From Parendozoicomonas verongulae (GTDB lineage Bacteria; Pseudomonadota; Gammaproteobacteria; Pseudomonadales; Endozoicomonadaceae): a stretch of 61,597 bases of DNA. Below the pieces are notes generated by a model. It was not told where the DNA came from. It searched no databases and was given only the letters and a program-made list of their open reading frames with translations. Positions 17,475 to 26,162 of the stretch are shown here, piece by piece; within the stretch, counting starts at the first letter, position 1, and the number at the start of each line of letters is the position of its first letter. A program made the position numbers and the translations under genes. The stretch lies in NCBI RefSeq assembly GCF_009711465.1, contig NZ_SMME01000860.1, positions 805-62,401 of the forward strand, given 5' to 3'.

Positions 17475-18344
17475 TTAAGGCTCTTCGAAATAATTCCTCA
17501 CCAAACGTGCCACCGCGCTCCGCCAGGGGCGAGGCATAATGCCGAAGGTGTTTCTCAGGTTACGGCCATCAAGGCAAGCGTTAATGGCTTTTTCACTCTC
17601 ATCTTCATGCAGGCGTTCGTTAGGAATATCTTGAAACTGGGATGCTTCCGCGAAAATGACTTCGGCCAGGGTGAATTCGTCGGTGGGCTCTGCAGCACTG
17701 TAATGGTATGTGCCCCAGCATTCAGTGTTACAACCAATCTGTTGGGTAATGGCGAGCAGAACCCTGGCTACATCTTCGGCTGTAGTTGGGCAGCCTCTGT
17801 GGTTAATGTGGGTTTGCAGGGCGCGCTCGGCTTCAGGATAACTGAAGTTGTCTAGCAACTTGGTGGCCCGGTTACGGCCAAGGTGGCTGATAATCCAGGA
17901 CAGGCGCAGGATGATATGTCTTGGGCAGCGTTGGTGAATCTGTTGCTCCCCCTGCCAGAAGCTGTTCCCGAGTACACCTTCCGGATTTGGAGTGTCCTTC
18001 TCGGTATAAGCGTCGACTTTGCTGCCGTCAAACACTCTCCATGAGGAAATCTGCACCAGAGCAGCCCCCACTTTGTGGCAGGTGTCTGCGAGGTTGGAAA
18101 CGGCATCACGGTTATAGCTGAAGCATCGGGAGGGTTCTTTCTGGGCTTTACCCGCTGCTCGATAGCCTGCGGTATTCACAACAACGTCAGGTTGCCACTT
18201 CTCGATGAGTCTGGCGACATTGCGGTGATCTTCAATATCCAGCTCATGGCGAGCTGGAGCCCGAAAGGAGATCTGGTGACTTTCCAGTAGTCTGCAGAGT
18301 TCCTGGCCAATCTGGCCGCTTCCTCCAATGATAAGAACTTCCAT
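17475..18344 (-). CDS. RmlD-like NAD(P)-binding protein lacking the catalytic Tyr/Lys pair
   Basis: 289 residues. The start at 18344 (MEVLIIGGSGQIGQ) fits the Rossmann-fold N-terminus; an ATG at 18368 is also in frame. The fold follows dTDP-4-dehydrorhamnose reductase: GGSGQIGQ near residue 5, HELDIEDHR, PDVVVNTAGYR, VQISSWRVFDGSK, then IILRLSWI. Where RmlD has VYGxxK followed by GE, this protein has VLGNSFWQGE, so the catalytic Tyr and Lys positions are Leu125 and Phe129. The usual ISTDYVFDG is ISSWRVFDG. It is probably not a standard reductase. No other rhamnose genes are nearby. Confidence 0.85.
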   Translation of the reverse strand: MEVLIIGGSGQIGQELCRLLESHQISFRAPARHELDIEDHRNVARLIEKWQPDVVVNTAGYRAAGKAQKEPSRCFSYNRDAVSNLADTCHKVGAALVQISSWRVFDGSKVDAYTEKDTPNPEGVLGNSFWQGEQQIHQRCPRHIILRLSWIISHLGRNRATKLLDNFSYPEAERALQTHINHRGCPTTAEDVARVLLAITQQIGCNTECWGTYHYSAAEPTDEFTLAEVIFAEASQFQDIPNERLHEDESEKAINACLDGRNLRNTFGIMPRPWRSAVARLVRNYFEEP

Positions 18345-18530
18345 GGAGTACCTGACGTTACGTATCAATAATTTCAGATCATATCAGAAGAATACGCTCT
18401 GAGAATAAGTCATGGGCTGGTTTGGGAAGTGTTTTTAAACGAAGTCTTTCGGTTAGTGCTTATTTTGAATTCGGTAAATCTCGAGTAATTTTAACTGTTA
18501 TGTCCCTAGCATAGAAGATGAGAGTTGCGC

Positions 18531-21500
18531 GTGACTTTTTCGATACGGCAAAAAATCATCTTTTTCACGGTGATACCGGTTACGCTTGTATACAACATTA
18601 TTTTTATCCTGTCCCTCAATCAGAATGTTGCCAGTGAGACGCGCTATATCGAGACTCAGTTGGTGGACTCTGTCGCCGCAAAAGCTGATCGCATTAATGC
18701 TATTTTCCAAAATGCGATACTCCTCTCAGATATGGCCAAGGTGTTGCTGACAACAGCGCCGGAAAGTCTCCCTTATAACAGCTCCTGGAAAGAGCGCCTG
18801 TTACCGCTGAAAACGGTTCTTCATGACGTTTCCCATTACCCGCAGGTTGCCATTATCCGCAAGCAGGAAGGGGATGGTGCCCGGGTAGATTATGTGCCTG
18901 AAGAAGCCTTTCCTTCTCTTAATCGTGCCTGGGTGGGGAGTTGGCGTCGTGAAGGCAAACTTATGGGCTGGTCAGTATTGATGGACTCCCATAATAAACC
19001 TATGGGCTTTGTATACAGTCAGCTCTTTTCCATTGACATGGCAGGTGAGCCTGATGCGGATGGCGTTATCCTGACCTACCTCCCTGTCAGTGCTATCCGT
19101 GACACCTGGGACGTACCGTCTTCAATAAACCCTCGGCGCATGTTGATAACCCGTGAGGGGCAGATTGTCTATTACTCCCCCAACTCATTCCAACCCGGGA
19201 ATGCCCAGACAGAAGAAGAAATGCGCTCGGAAATGACCGAGGCCCTCCGGCTTTTTGTGCCGGGTGGCACGCCTATGACTTCTTACTTCCACAACGGTGA
19301 AGAGCGGTTGATCTTTCATAAGGAAGTGCCGGTTACCGGATGGTATCTCACAGGCGTTGTGAATAAGTCAGACCTGATGGCTGAAGTGCGTTCTTCCATC
19401 TGGGTACAGGCAGCGATGATGATTGTTTCACTGGGCGGATTGCTGTTTTGTTCATGGTTTTTAGCGGGGCGCATTGTGCGGCCTTTGCGTCAGTTGGATC
19501 AGGCGATTTCACGGGTGTCTGATGGCCATCTCGACACCGAAATTGATATTTCCAGTGAAGACGAGTCTGGTCGTCTGGCACGGCGCTTCTCGGCCATGCT
19601 GCAACAGTTGCAGCTGCGGGAAAAACTGGAGCATGAAGCCCGTACCACAGCCTTCGATCACATCGTGCAGGGCATGACGGGTGACTTCTTTTACTTCCGC
19701 CATGATCTTGATGGTAACGTCACTTTTGCAAGCCCTTCTATTGAGCACATTCTGGGTGTGAGTGTTGAGGATTTTTATGGACACTTCACCAAGTACTACA
19801 CGTCCTCACCCCAAAATGAAATTGGTCTGGCATCTACTGGCAAGGTGATTCACGGAGAGTCCTCAGGTATTTATGAAGTGGAAATGCACGACGGCCAGGG
19901 GCGAGTGCATTTTGTTGAAATTGTGAAGGTGCCAGCCTACGACTTTGAAGGCAAAATCTGCGGTATCGAAGGCATGGGCAGGGATGTCACCAAGCGAGTC
20001 AGCGATGTGGCACGCTTCCGTGGCCTGCTTGAGTCTGCCCCTGATGCCATGGTGATTACTGATGTAGACGGCCTGATTACCATGGTCAATGTCAGAACTG
20101 AACTGCTGTTGGGTTTCCAGCGTGCATCATTGATTGGGCGTCCGGTAGCAGAGCTGTTCCCAGATAGTGAAGGTGTGCGTTTCCCGCTTATCCATGCCAC
20201 ACCTGAGCAGAGAAAAACCCTGCGCATTCGCTCCGGCCTTGAATTGCAGGCGCGTAAACGCAATGGTCGAACAATCCCTGTAGAAATTACACTGAATCCC
20301 ATCGAAACGCCGGAAGGTGTACAGATCTCTATCTTTATGCGTGATGTCAGCGATCGCTATATGGCTGAACAGGCACTGCGGGCCAGTGAAGAGCGTTATC
20401 GCCATATGATTGAAGCTCTCCAGCAGGAATATATTTTCTATTCTCAGCGGGTGGATGGTTCATTCGTGTATGTGACAGATTCGGTTGAATGGATTCTGGG
20501 GTACACACCTCTCGAGTTTACTGATAACTGGTACAGCTATCTGGCATCCGATGATGATCGTGCCCGTGCGAACCGAGTGCATCGTATGGTTCGAGAGGGA
20601 CAAACCCACTCCAGCTATGAGCTGGAGGTGGTGAGGGCGGATGGCAGTATCAGCGTCATTGAAGTGCTGGATACTCCTGTATTTAATGACAATGGGCAGG
20701 TGACGATGATCGAAGGGCTGGCGCGGGACAGAACCCATGAGCGCGCCGCCGCCGTCAATCTCGCAGAAGCCAAGGATGCAGCCGAAGCCGCCAGCCAGGC
20801 GAAAACCATGTTCCTGTCGAATATGAGCCACGAGCTGCGCACACCTCTTAACGGTGTTCTGGGCTATGTGCAACTGTTGCTGTCGGGCCCGGATGTGTCA
20901 TCTCAACAGTATGACCAGTTGTTGTCTATTGAAGCCTGCGGCCAGCATTTACTCACCCTGATCAACGACATATTGGATCTTACCAAGATTGATACAGGAG
21001 AGATGGAGCTCAACCACGAACCAGTGAATGTCGTCATGCTGGTAGAATCTGTGGAGCAGATTCTTTATCAGCGGGCAGAGAGCCGAGGGCTGGCTTTTGA
21101 GCTGGTTGTTCAAGATGATGTGCCCGCAATGGTTATGGGTGATGAAACCAAGCTGCGCCAGATTCTGATCAATCTGGTGGGCAATGCTGTAAAGTTCACC
21201 GATGAAGGGCAGGTGAGCCTGAATGTATGCGTGGATGAAGGCAGCCTTGTGTTTGCAGTGCAAGACACAGGTATAGGCATTCCGAAAGATGAGTTGAAAA
21301 CCATTTTTGATCCTTTCCGCCAGGGACGGCACAGTATTGGCGGTACTGGCCTTGGGTTGTCTATCAGTCGTCGTCTGGCAATGGCTATGAAAGGTTCGCT
21401 GGAGGTGGAAAGTACTGAAGGTAAGGGCAGCCTGTTTACTTTCACCACGCCCATGGAGATTTTGGAAGGTGGCCTTCGGGAAACTGCACAATCTGGTATG

Positions 21501-22157
21501 ATAAGCAGTAGTTGTCGTCTACAGGATGGCCAGGATGTTCATGTGCTGGTTGTGGACGACACCGCAACCAACCGTGACATCCTTGAGCACATGCTTGTAC
21601 AGAGCGGTTTTCGGGTGACGACGGCAGCCAGTGGACGAGAGGCTGTGCGTTTGGCTAGTTCTGAGACCTTTGATCTGGTGCTCATGGACTTGCGAATGCA
21701 GGGTATGAGCGGCTTTCGGACCACCCGGATGCTCGCTGCCCGCTTGAAAGAACAGTGCCCACCGGTTATCGCAGTCTCCGCAGGCGTCTATCCTTCTCTG
21801 CCACAAACTATTGTGCGCTGGGGTCTTGCTGATTTTCTGGGTAAGCCGTTTCGCAGTCAGGATTTGTTCCGCGTTATTCGCAGGCATCTGGCTTTGTTGT
21901 GGGATGATACAGAAAAGCACGGAGACATAATGGATAACAGTCTTCTTGGTTTACCCGCAAAGCAGGCAGCAGAACTTCACAATGCTCTGGCAGATGCTCT
22001 GGAGTTAGGGGATCTGGATGCTATTCGTGAGGTTGCCAATGGGTTTATGGGCGAGAAGGATGAATTACTGTCTCTGTGGGCGGCACGGATTATTGAGTGC
22101 TGCGATGCTCTGGCTATGGAAGAGTTGGAGCGCATAGTCGCTGAGCTCGCTTCCTGA
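18531..22157 (+). CDS. Hybrid sensor histidine kinase (Cache-like, HAMP, three PAS, HisKA, HATPase, REC)
   Basis: About 1208 residues from GTG 18531, preceded by GATGAGAG; a TTG at 18525 is in frame two codons earlier. TM1 lies near 8-28 and TM2 near 289-311, enclosing a roughly 260-residue periplasmic sensor region. HAMP follows, then three PAS domains (about 370-490, 495-610, 620-740). HisKA has SHELRTP with phospho-His 767, and the ATPase domain has NAVKF, DTGIG and GTGLGLS. The C-terminal receiver has VDD and phospho-Asp 1053 (LMDLRM), then GKPF. A tail of about 90 residues after it might be a weak HPt-like helical region. The next kinase gene starts 34 bp later. Confidence 0.93.
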   Translation: MTFSIRQKIIFFTVIPVTLVYNIIFILSLNQNVASETRYIETQLVDSVAAKADRINAIFQNAILLSDMAKVLLTTAPESLPYNSSWKERLLPLKTVLHDVSHYPQVAIIRKQEGDGARVDYVPEEAFPSLNRAWVGSWRREGKLMGWSVLMDSHNKPMGFVYSQLFSIDMAGEPDADGVILTYLPVSAIRDTWDVPSSINPRRMLITREGQIVYYSPNSFQPGNAQTEEEMRSEMTEALRLFVPGGTPMTSYFHNGEERLIFHKEVPVTGWYLTGVVNKSDLMAEVRSSIWVQAAMMIVSLGGLLFCSWFLAGRIVRPLRQLDQAISRVSDGHLDTEIDISSEDESGRLARRFSAMLQQLQLREKLEHEARTTAFDHIVQGMTGDFFYFRHDLDGNVTFASPSIEHILGVSVEDFYGHFTKYYTSSPQNEIGLASTGKVIHGESSGIYEVEMHDGQGRVHFVEIVKVPAYDFEGKICGIEGMGRDVTKRVSDVARFRGLLESAPDAMVITDVDGLITMVNVRTELLLGFQRASLIGRPVAELFPDSEGVRFPLIHATPEQRKTLRIRSGLELQARKRNGRTIPVEITLNPIETPEGVQISIFMRDVSDRYMAEQALRASEERYRHMIEALQQEYIFYSQRVDGSFVYVTDSVEWILGYTPLEFTDNWYSYLASDDDRARANRVHRMVREGQTHSSYELEVVRADGSISVIEVLDTPVFNDNGQVTMIEGLARDRTHERAAAVNLAEAKDAAEAASQAKTMFLSNMSHELRTPLNGVLGYVQLLLSGPDVSSQQYDQLLSIEACGQHLLTLINDILDLTKIDTGEMELNHEPVNVVMLVESVEQILYQRAESRGLAFELVVQDDVPAMVMGDETKLRQILINLVGNAVKFTDEGQVSLNVCVDEGSLVFAVQDTGIGIPKDELKTIFDPFRQGRHSIGGTGLGLSISRRLAMAMKGSLEVESTEGKGSLFTFTTPMEILEGGLRETAQSGMISSSCRLQDGQDVHVLVVDDTATNRDILEHMLVQSGFRVTTAASGREAVRLASSETFDLVLMDLRMQGMSGFRTTRMLAARLKEQCPPVIAVSAGVYPSLPQTIVRWGLADFLGKPFRSQDLFRVIRRHLALLWDDTEKHGDIMDNSLLGLPAKQAAELHNALADALELGDLDAIREVANGFMGEKDELLSLWAARIIECCDALAMEELERIVAELAS

Positions 22158-22191
22158 TTGATTCTATACTGTGGTTCCTGTGAAGGGAGAG

Positions 22192-23784
22192 ATGAGCTTG
22201 ACCACCGAAATGCAGTTGCAGGCTAATACTCTGCGGGAGGATAACCTTCCCGCAGGGGCAGACGACAAGATCCTTCTTGTTGATGATAACCCCACTAACC
22301 TTCAGGTGCTTCTGCAAACTCTGAATGGGCGGGGCTATAAATTATTGATTGCGAAGGACGGTGAGAACGCTCTTCGTATTGCCCACAAGGCCAGGCCCGC
22401 ACTGATTCTGCTGGATATCATGATGCCGGGGATTGACGGATATGAAGTCTGCCGTCGTTTAAAATCATCCCCTGAAGTGTCCGATATTACTGTGATTTTC
22501 CTGTCGGCGCTGGATGACACCCGGGACAAGGTGCGCGGCCTTGAAAGTGGAGCCGTGGATTATATTTCCAAGCCGTTTCAGGCTGAGGAGGTGATTGCCC
22601 GTGTTGATACCCAGCTGAAAATTCACCGCCTTGAACGAGCGCTGGCTGCACGGAATAAGCAGCTGGAAGCCACTAATGAACGCCTTCTGGAAACCATGCG
22701 TGAAGGTATTTTCGGAGTGGATGCTAAAGGTAAAATCTCTTTCGCAAACCCAGCGGCCAGCCGTATGACCGGATACGCCATGGATGAGCTGACTGATGGC
22801 GATTTGTACAGTCTGGCTCTTTCCCGCAATCAGGACGGTGGACCAACGCCCCGTGAGCAGACGCTGCTGTACAAAACCCTGACAGAAGGCATTGTGCAAA
22901 CACGCCTCGACGGCATCTTCTCCCGCCGGGATGAGACGCTATTCCCTGCTGACTTCTCCTGCACGCCAATTATTGAAAACAATGAAGTGACGGGTGCAGT
23001 GATTGTGTTCCGGGATATCACTGAGAAAAAGCGCCAGCAGAAGATTCTGGACAAGGCTCTTGAGGAAGTTCAGGAGCAGAAAGACAAGCTTACCCATATG
23101 TCCCGTCTCAGCAGTATGGGCGAAATGGCTTCCGGGTTTGCCCATGAGGTGAATCAGCCCCTGACGGCCATTAATAACTATGCACAGGTGTGTCGTCGGG
23201 CTTTGAGTCGGGAAAACTTTGATAAAGACTTTATCAATGAAGCAATGGATAAGGTCTCCACTCAGGCCCAGCGTGCCGGGGACATCATTTCCCGTATCCG
23301 CAGTTTTGTGAAAAAGCCGGACCACTGCCTTGAGCAGGTAGACTGCAATCGTCTGATAAACGATGTAGTGAAGCTGGCTGAGGTGGATGCTCGCCATAAC
23401 CAGATTGAAATTCATCTGGATCTGGCGAAAGACCTGCCTGAGGTTCGCATTGATCCTGTCCAGATTCAGCAGGTGGCCTTGAATCTTGTGCGTAATGCCA
23501 TGGAAGCCATGCGTGATCAGGATACGAGAGATATTGGCGTATGGGTAGAAACCCGCCAACAGGATGAGCACTTTGTAAAGGTCCGGGTCATCGACAGGGG
23601 CTATGGTCTGGCAGATGATGCTGAAGAAAAAATGTTCACTCCGTTTTACACCACCAAATCTGATGGTATGGGTATAGGCTTGTCTGTTTGCCAATCTATC
23701 ATTCAAACCCATGGTGGTGTGTTGAGCTTTGAGCGTAACCCTGAGGGTGGGGCAATTCTCTGGTTTACGGTGCCCATTGTTTAA
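22192..23784 (+). CDS. Response regulator/PAS/histidine kinase protein
   Basis: 530 residues from ATG 22192. AAGGGAG is only 2 nt upstream, so TTG 22198 or GTG 22171 are alternatives. The N-terminal receiver has VDDNPTN and phospho-Asp 75 (LLDIMMPG). A PAS domain spans about 165-285. The kinase part has [15 protein letters not shown] with His 318, and an ATPase domain with [15 protein letters not shown] and GMGIGLSV, the NtrB/DctB-like type. No transmembrane segment. The REC-first order and its position right after the hybrid kinase suggest it receives phosphate from that kinase (inference). No DNA-binding output regulator is nearby. Confidence 0.92.
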   Translation: MSLTTEMQLQANTLREDNLPAGADDKILLVDDNPTNLQVLLQTLNGRGYKLLIAKDGENALRIAHKARPALILLDIMMPGIDGYEVCRRLKSSPEVSDITVIFLSALDDTRDKVRGLESGAVDYISKPFQAEEVIARVDTQLKIHRLERALAARNKQLEATNERLLETMREGIFGVDAKGKISFANPAASRMTGYAMDELTDGDLYSLALSRNQDGGPTPREQTLLYKTLTEGIVQTRLDGIFSRRDETLFPADFSCTPIIENNEVTGAVIVFRDITEKKRQQKILDKALEEVQEQKDKLTHMSRLSSMGEMASGFAHEVNQPLTAINNYAQVCRRALSRENFDKDFINEAMDKVSTQAQRAGDIISRIRSFVKKPDHCLEQVDCNRLINDVVKLAEVDARHNQIEIHLDLAKDLPEVRIDPVQIQQVALNLVRNAMEAMRDQDTRDIGVWVETRQQDEHFVKVRVIDRGYGLADDAEEKMFTPFYTTKSDGMGIGLSVCQSIIQTHGGVLSFERNPEGGAILWFTVPIV

Positions 23785-23921
23785 AATCTACGCGTGAATG
23801 TTCAGTATTCAGGTACAAAGGCAGATGTGTTGAGCGTTGTGCTTTTGTCGCTATTCCCACAGGCGCTGAGTGGTTATACTCGTTAGCTAACTATAAAAGG
23901 CAGCTTGACGGGGAGAAGACT

Positions 23922-25208
23922 TTGTCTGTTGCAGAGATGAATGTTGGGAGCGGTGATGTTCACGCTTACATGCAAAGGGTAGGGCAGCAGGCGCGGGATG
24001 CAGCTGTGGTGATTGCCAGGGCTGAATCCAGTGTTAAGAATCGGGCCTTGCTGGCTACGGCGTCTATTCTTGATCATGCCCGCAAAGAGCTGCAGGAAGC
24101 GAACCAGCAGGATTTGGAAAATGGCCGTACCAATGGCCTGACTGATGCCATGCTGGATCGTCTGGAGCTGACCCCCGAGCGTATTGACACCATGATCGAA
24201 GGCCTGAAGCAGGTGGTGGCTTTGCCGGACCCTGTGGGTGGCATTACTGATATGAAGTATGTGCCCAGCGGGATTCAGATCGGTAAAATGCGCGTGCCCC
24301 TTGGGGTGATTGGGATTATTTATGAATCCCGCCCTAACGTAACCGTTGAAGCGGCCAGCCTGTGTTTGAAATCCGGTAATGCAACGATCCTCCGTGGTGG
24401 CAGTGAAGCCATCCACTCTAACCGCGCTATTGCCCGCTGTTTGCAAGATGGGATGCGTGAAGCCGGGTTGCCATTGAATGCCGTACAGGTCGTAGAAACC
24501 ACCGACCGTGCCGCTGTTGGTGAGTTAATCACCATGCCAGAGTTTGTAGATGTTATTGTGCCCCGTGGTGGCAAGGGCTTGATTGAGCGTGTCAGCCGGG
24601 ATGCCAGGGTTACTGTGATCAAGCATCTGGACGGCATCTGTCATGTGTATATCGATAACATGGCTGATCTGAAAAAAGCTCGTGATATTGCTGTAAACGC
24701 CAAGACCCACCGCTATGGCACTTGCAACACGATGGAGACTCTGCTGGTTCATAAGGATATAGCCGAGTTTATTCTTCCTGTGCTGGCAGAAGAGTACGGC
24801 GAAAAAGGCGTGGAGCTGCGAGGTTGTGAGACAACCTGCGCTATTCTTGCTGATGCTATTCCTGCTCAGGAGACAGACTGGCGTACCGAATACCTGGCTC
24901 CTGTTCTCTCTATCAGGGTGGTTGCGGATATGGGTGAGGCGATTACTCATATCAATCGCTATGGTTCTCACCATACTGACGCCATCGTGACAGAGGATTA
25001 TACATTGTCTCGCCGTTTTCTCCGGGAAGTGGACTCCAGCTCAGTGATGGTGAACGCTTCCACCCGTTTTGCGGACGGCTTTGAATATGGTCTCGGGGCG
25101 GAAATCGGCATATCTACCGATAAAATCCATGCCCGTGGTCCGGTTGGTCTCGAAGGGCTGACCTCTGAAAAATATGTTGTTTTGGGCGACGGTCATATCC
25201 GTGCCTGA
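23922..25208 (+). CDS. proA: Gamma-glutamyl phosphate reductase
   Basis: 428-residue NADPH-dependent reductase making glutamate-5-semialdehyde for proline synthesis. Family motifs are present: [30 protein letters not shown], the catalytic Cys in [13 protein letters not shown] (Cys268), and a C-terminal [17 protein letters not shown]. The start is TTG at 23922, well spaced behind GGGGAGAAG; ATG 23937 is the alternative. proB is not adjacent. In Pseudomonas-like genomes nadD follows proA, but here a terminator and then rsfS follow. Confidence 0.95.
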   Translation: MSVAEMNVGSGDVHAYMQRVGQQARDAAVVIARAESSVKNRALLATASILDHARKELQEANQQDLENGRTNGLTDAMLDRLELTPERIDTMIEGLKQVVALPDPVGGITDMKYVPSGIQIGKMRVPLGVIGIIYESRPNVTVEAASLCLKSGNATILRGGSEAIHSNRAIARCLQDGMREAGLPLNAVQVVETTDRAAVGELITMPEFVDVIVPRGGKGLIERVSRDARVTVIKHLDGICHVYIDNMADLKKARDIAVNAKTHRYGTCNTMETLLVHKDIAEFILPVLAEEYGEKGVELRGCETTCAILADAIPAQETDWRTEYLAPVLSIRVVADMGEAITHINRYGSHHTDAIVTEDYTLSRRFLREVDSSSVMVNASTRFADGFEYGLGAEIGISTDKIHARGPVGLEGLTSEKYVVLGDGHIRA

Positions 25209-25218
25209 TGTTTTCCAG

Positions 25219-25260
25219 CAGCCCCTGACGTGAAAGAGGCGTCAGGGGCTGTTTTATTTT
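25219..25260 (+). terminator. Intrinsic terminator after proA
   Basis: A perfect 12-bp stem CAGCCCCTGACG (25219-25230) / CGTCAGGGGCTG (25240-25251) with a 9-nt loop, followed by TTTTATTTT. It lies between proA and rsfS where nadD is usually found. Confidence 0.95.
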
Positions 25261-25294
25261 GAATAAATATTGTGATCAGGTTTTAAATCACTGT

Positions 25295-25645
25295 ATGCAA
25301 TCTAATGAACTGAAAAATCTTGTCGTAGACACTCTGGAAGAAACCAAAGGTAAGGATATTACCGTTCTGGATGTGAGCGACAAAACCGATGTCACCGATA
25401 CAATGATTATTGTGTCCGGTACTTCCAGCCGCCACGTGAAATCTCTGGCGGATAATCTTGTGAAAACCTGCAAGGAAGCCGGTGCAATGCCTCTGGGCAT
25501 GGAAGGCGAAGAACAGGCTGAGTGGGTTCTGGTCGACTTGGGTGATGTTGTCGTTCACCTGATGATGCCTTCCGCACGTCAGTTCTACGATCTGGAACGC
25601 CTGTGGGAAGCGTCTGCTGTTGAAGTAGAGGCAGAAGAAGAGTAA
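25295..25645 (+). CDS. rsfS: Ribosomal silencing factor RsfS
   Basis: 116 residues. RsfS binds uL14 on the 50S subunit and blocks subunit joining in slow growth. It has the family core TVLDVSDKTDVTDTMIIVSGTSSRHV, then GEEQAEWVLVDLGDVVVHLM and a C-terminal FYDLERLW. ATG 25295 (MQSNELKNLV) aligns with the E. coli N-terminus (MQGKALQDFV); a TTG at 25259 lies in the terminator tail and is rejected. The C-terminus is extended by an acidic tail (EVEAEEE). The stop codon abuts the rlmH start. Confidence 0.95.
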   Translation: MQSNELKNLVVDTLEETKGKDITVLDVSDKTDVTDTMIIVSGTSSRHVKSLADNLVKTCKEAGAMPLGMEGEEQAEWVLVDLGDVVVHLMMPSARQFYDLERLWEASAVEVEAEEE

Positions 25646-26113
25646 ATGCGTATTCGACTGATCGCTGTCGGCCAGAAAATGCCTGGCTGGGTCACGGAAG
25701 GATATAACGAATATGCCCGTCGATTGCCTGCCGGTTTCTCTTTGGAATTGTGTGAAATCCCTCTGAACAAACGTACGAAAAATGCTGATATTCAGCGTTT
25801 TCGTGCGAAAGAAGGGGAACAGATGCTGGCAGCAATCGGTAAAGGAGATCGGGTGATTGCCCTTGAGGTCAAAGGAAAAGAGTGGAGCACGGAGCAACTG
25901 GCCGACAAACTGGGTCAGTGGCATGACAATGGCGAGAATGTGAGCCTGTTGGTGGGTGGCCCTGAAGGTATGCTACCAGACATTTCCAACCGGGCAGACG
26001 TGAAATGGTCCCTGTCTCCTCTGACTCTTCCTCATCCCATGGTTCGGATTCTGACAGCGGAACAACTGTACCGCGCGTGGAGTATCCTGAATAATCATCC
26101 GTATCATCGTTAA
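25646..26113 (+). CDS. rlmH: 23S rRNA (pseudouridine-1915-N3)-methyltransferase RlmH
   Basis: 155 residues, the usual RlmH length. SPOUT methyltransferase that modifies pseudouridine 1915 of 23S rRNA. It starts [16 protein letters not shown] and carries the SAM-knot motif LLVGGPEGM followed by the C-terminal [24 protein letters not shown], both hallmarks of RlmH. The ATG directly follows the rsfS stop, so the pair is translationally coupled. Confidence 0.97.
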   Translation: MRIRLIAVGQKMPGWVTEGYNEYARRLPAGFSLELCEIPLNKRTKNADIQRFRAKEGEQMLAAIGKGDRVIALEVKGKEWSTEQLADKLGQWHDNGENVSLLVGGPEGMLPDISNRADVKWSLSPLTLPHPMVRILTAEQLYRAWSILNNHPYHR

Positions 26114-26162
26114 GGACACAGTCATGAGCTGTGTTCTTCCAATAACAGCGAACAGTTAGTGA

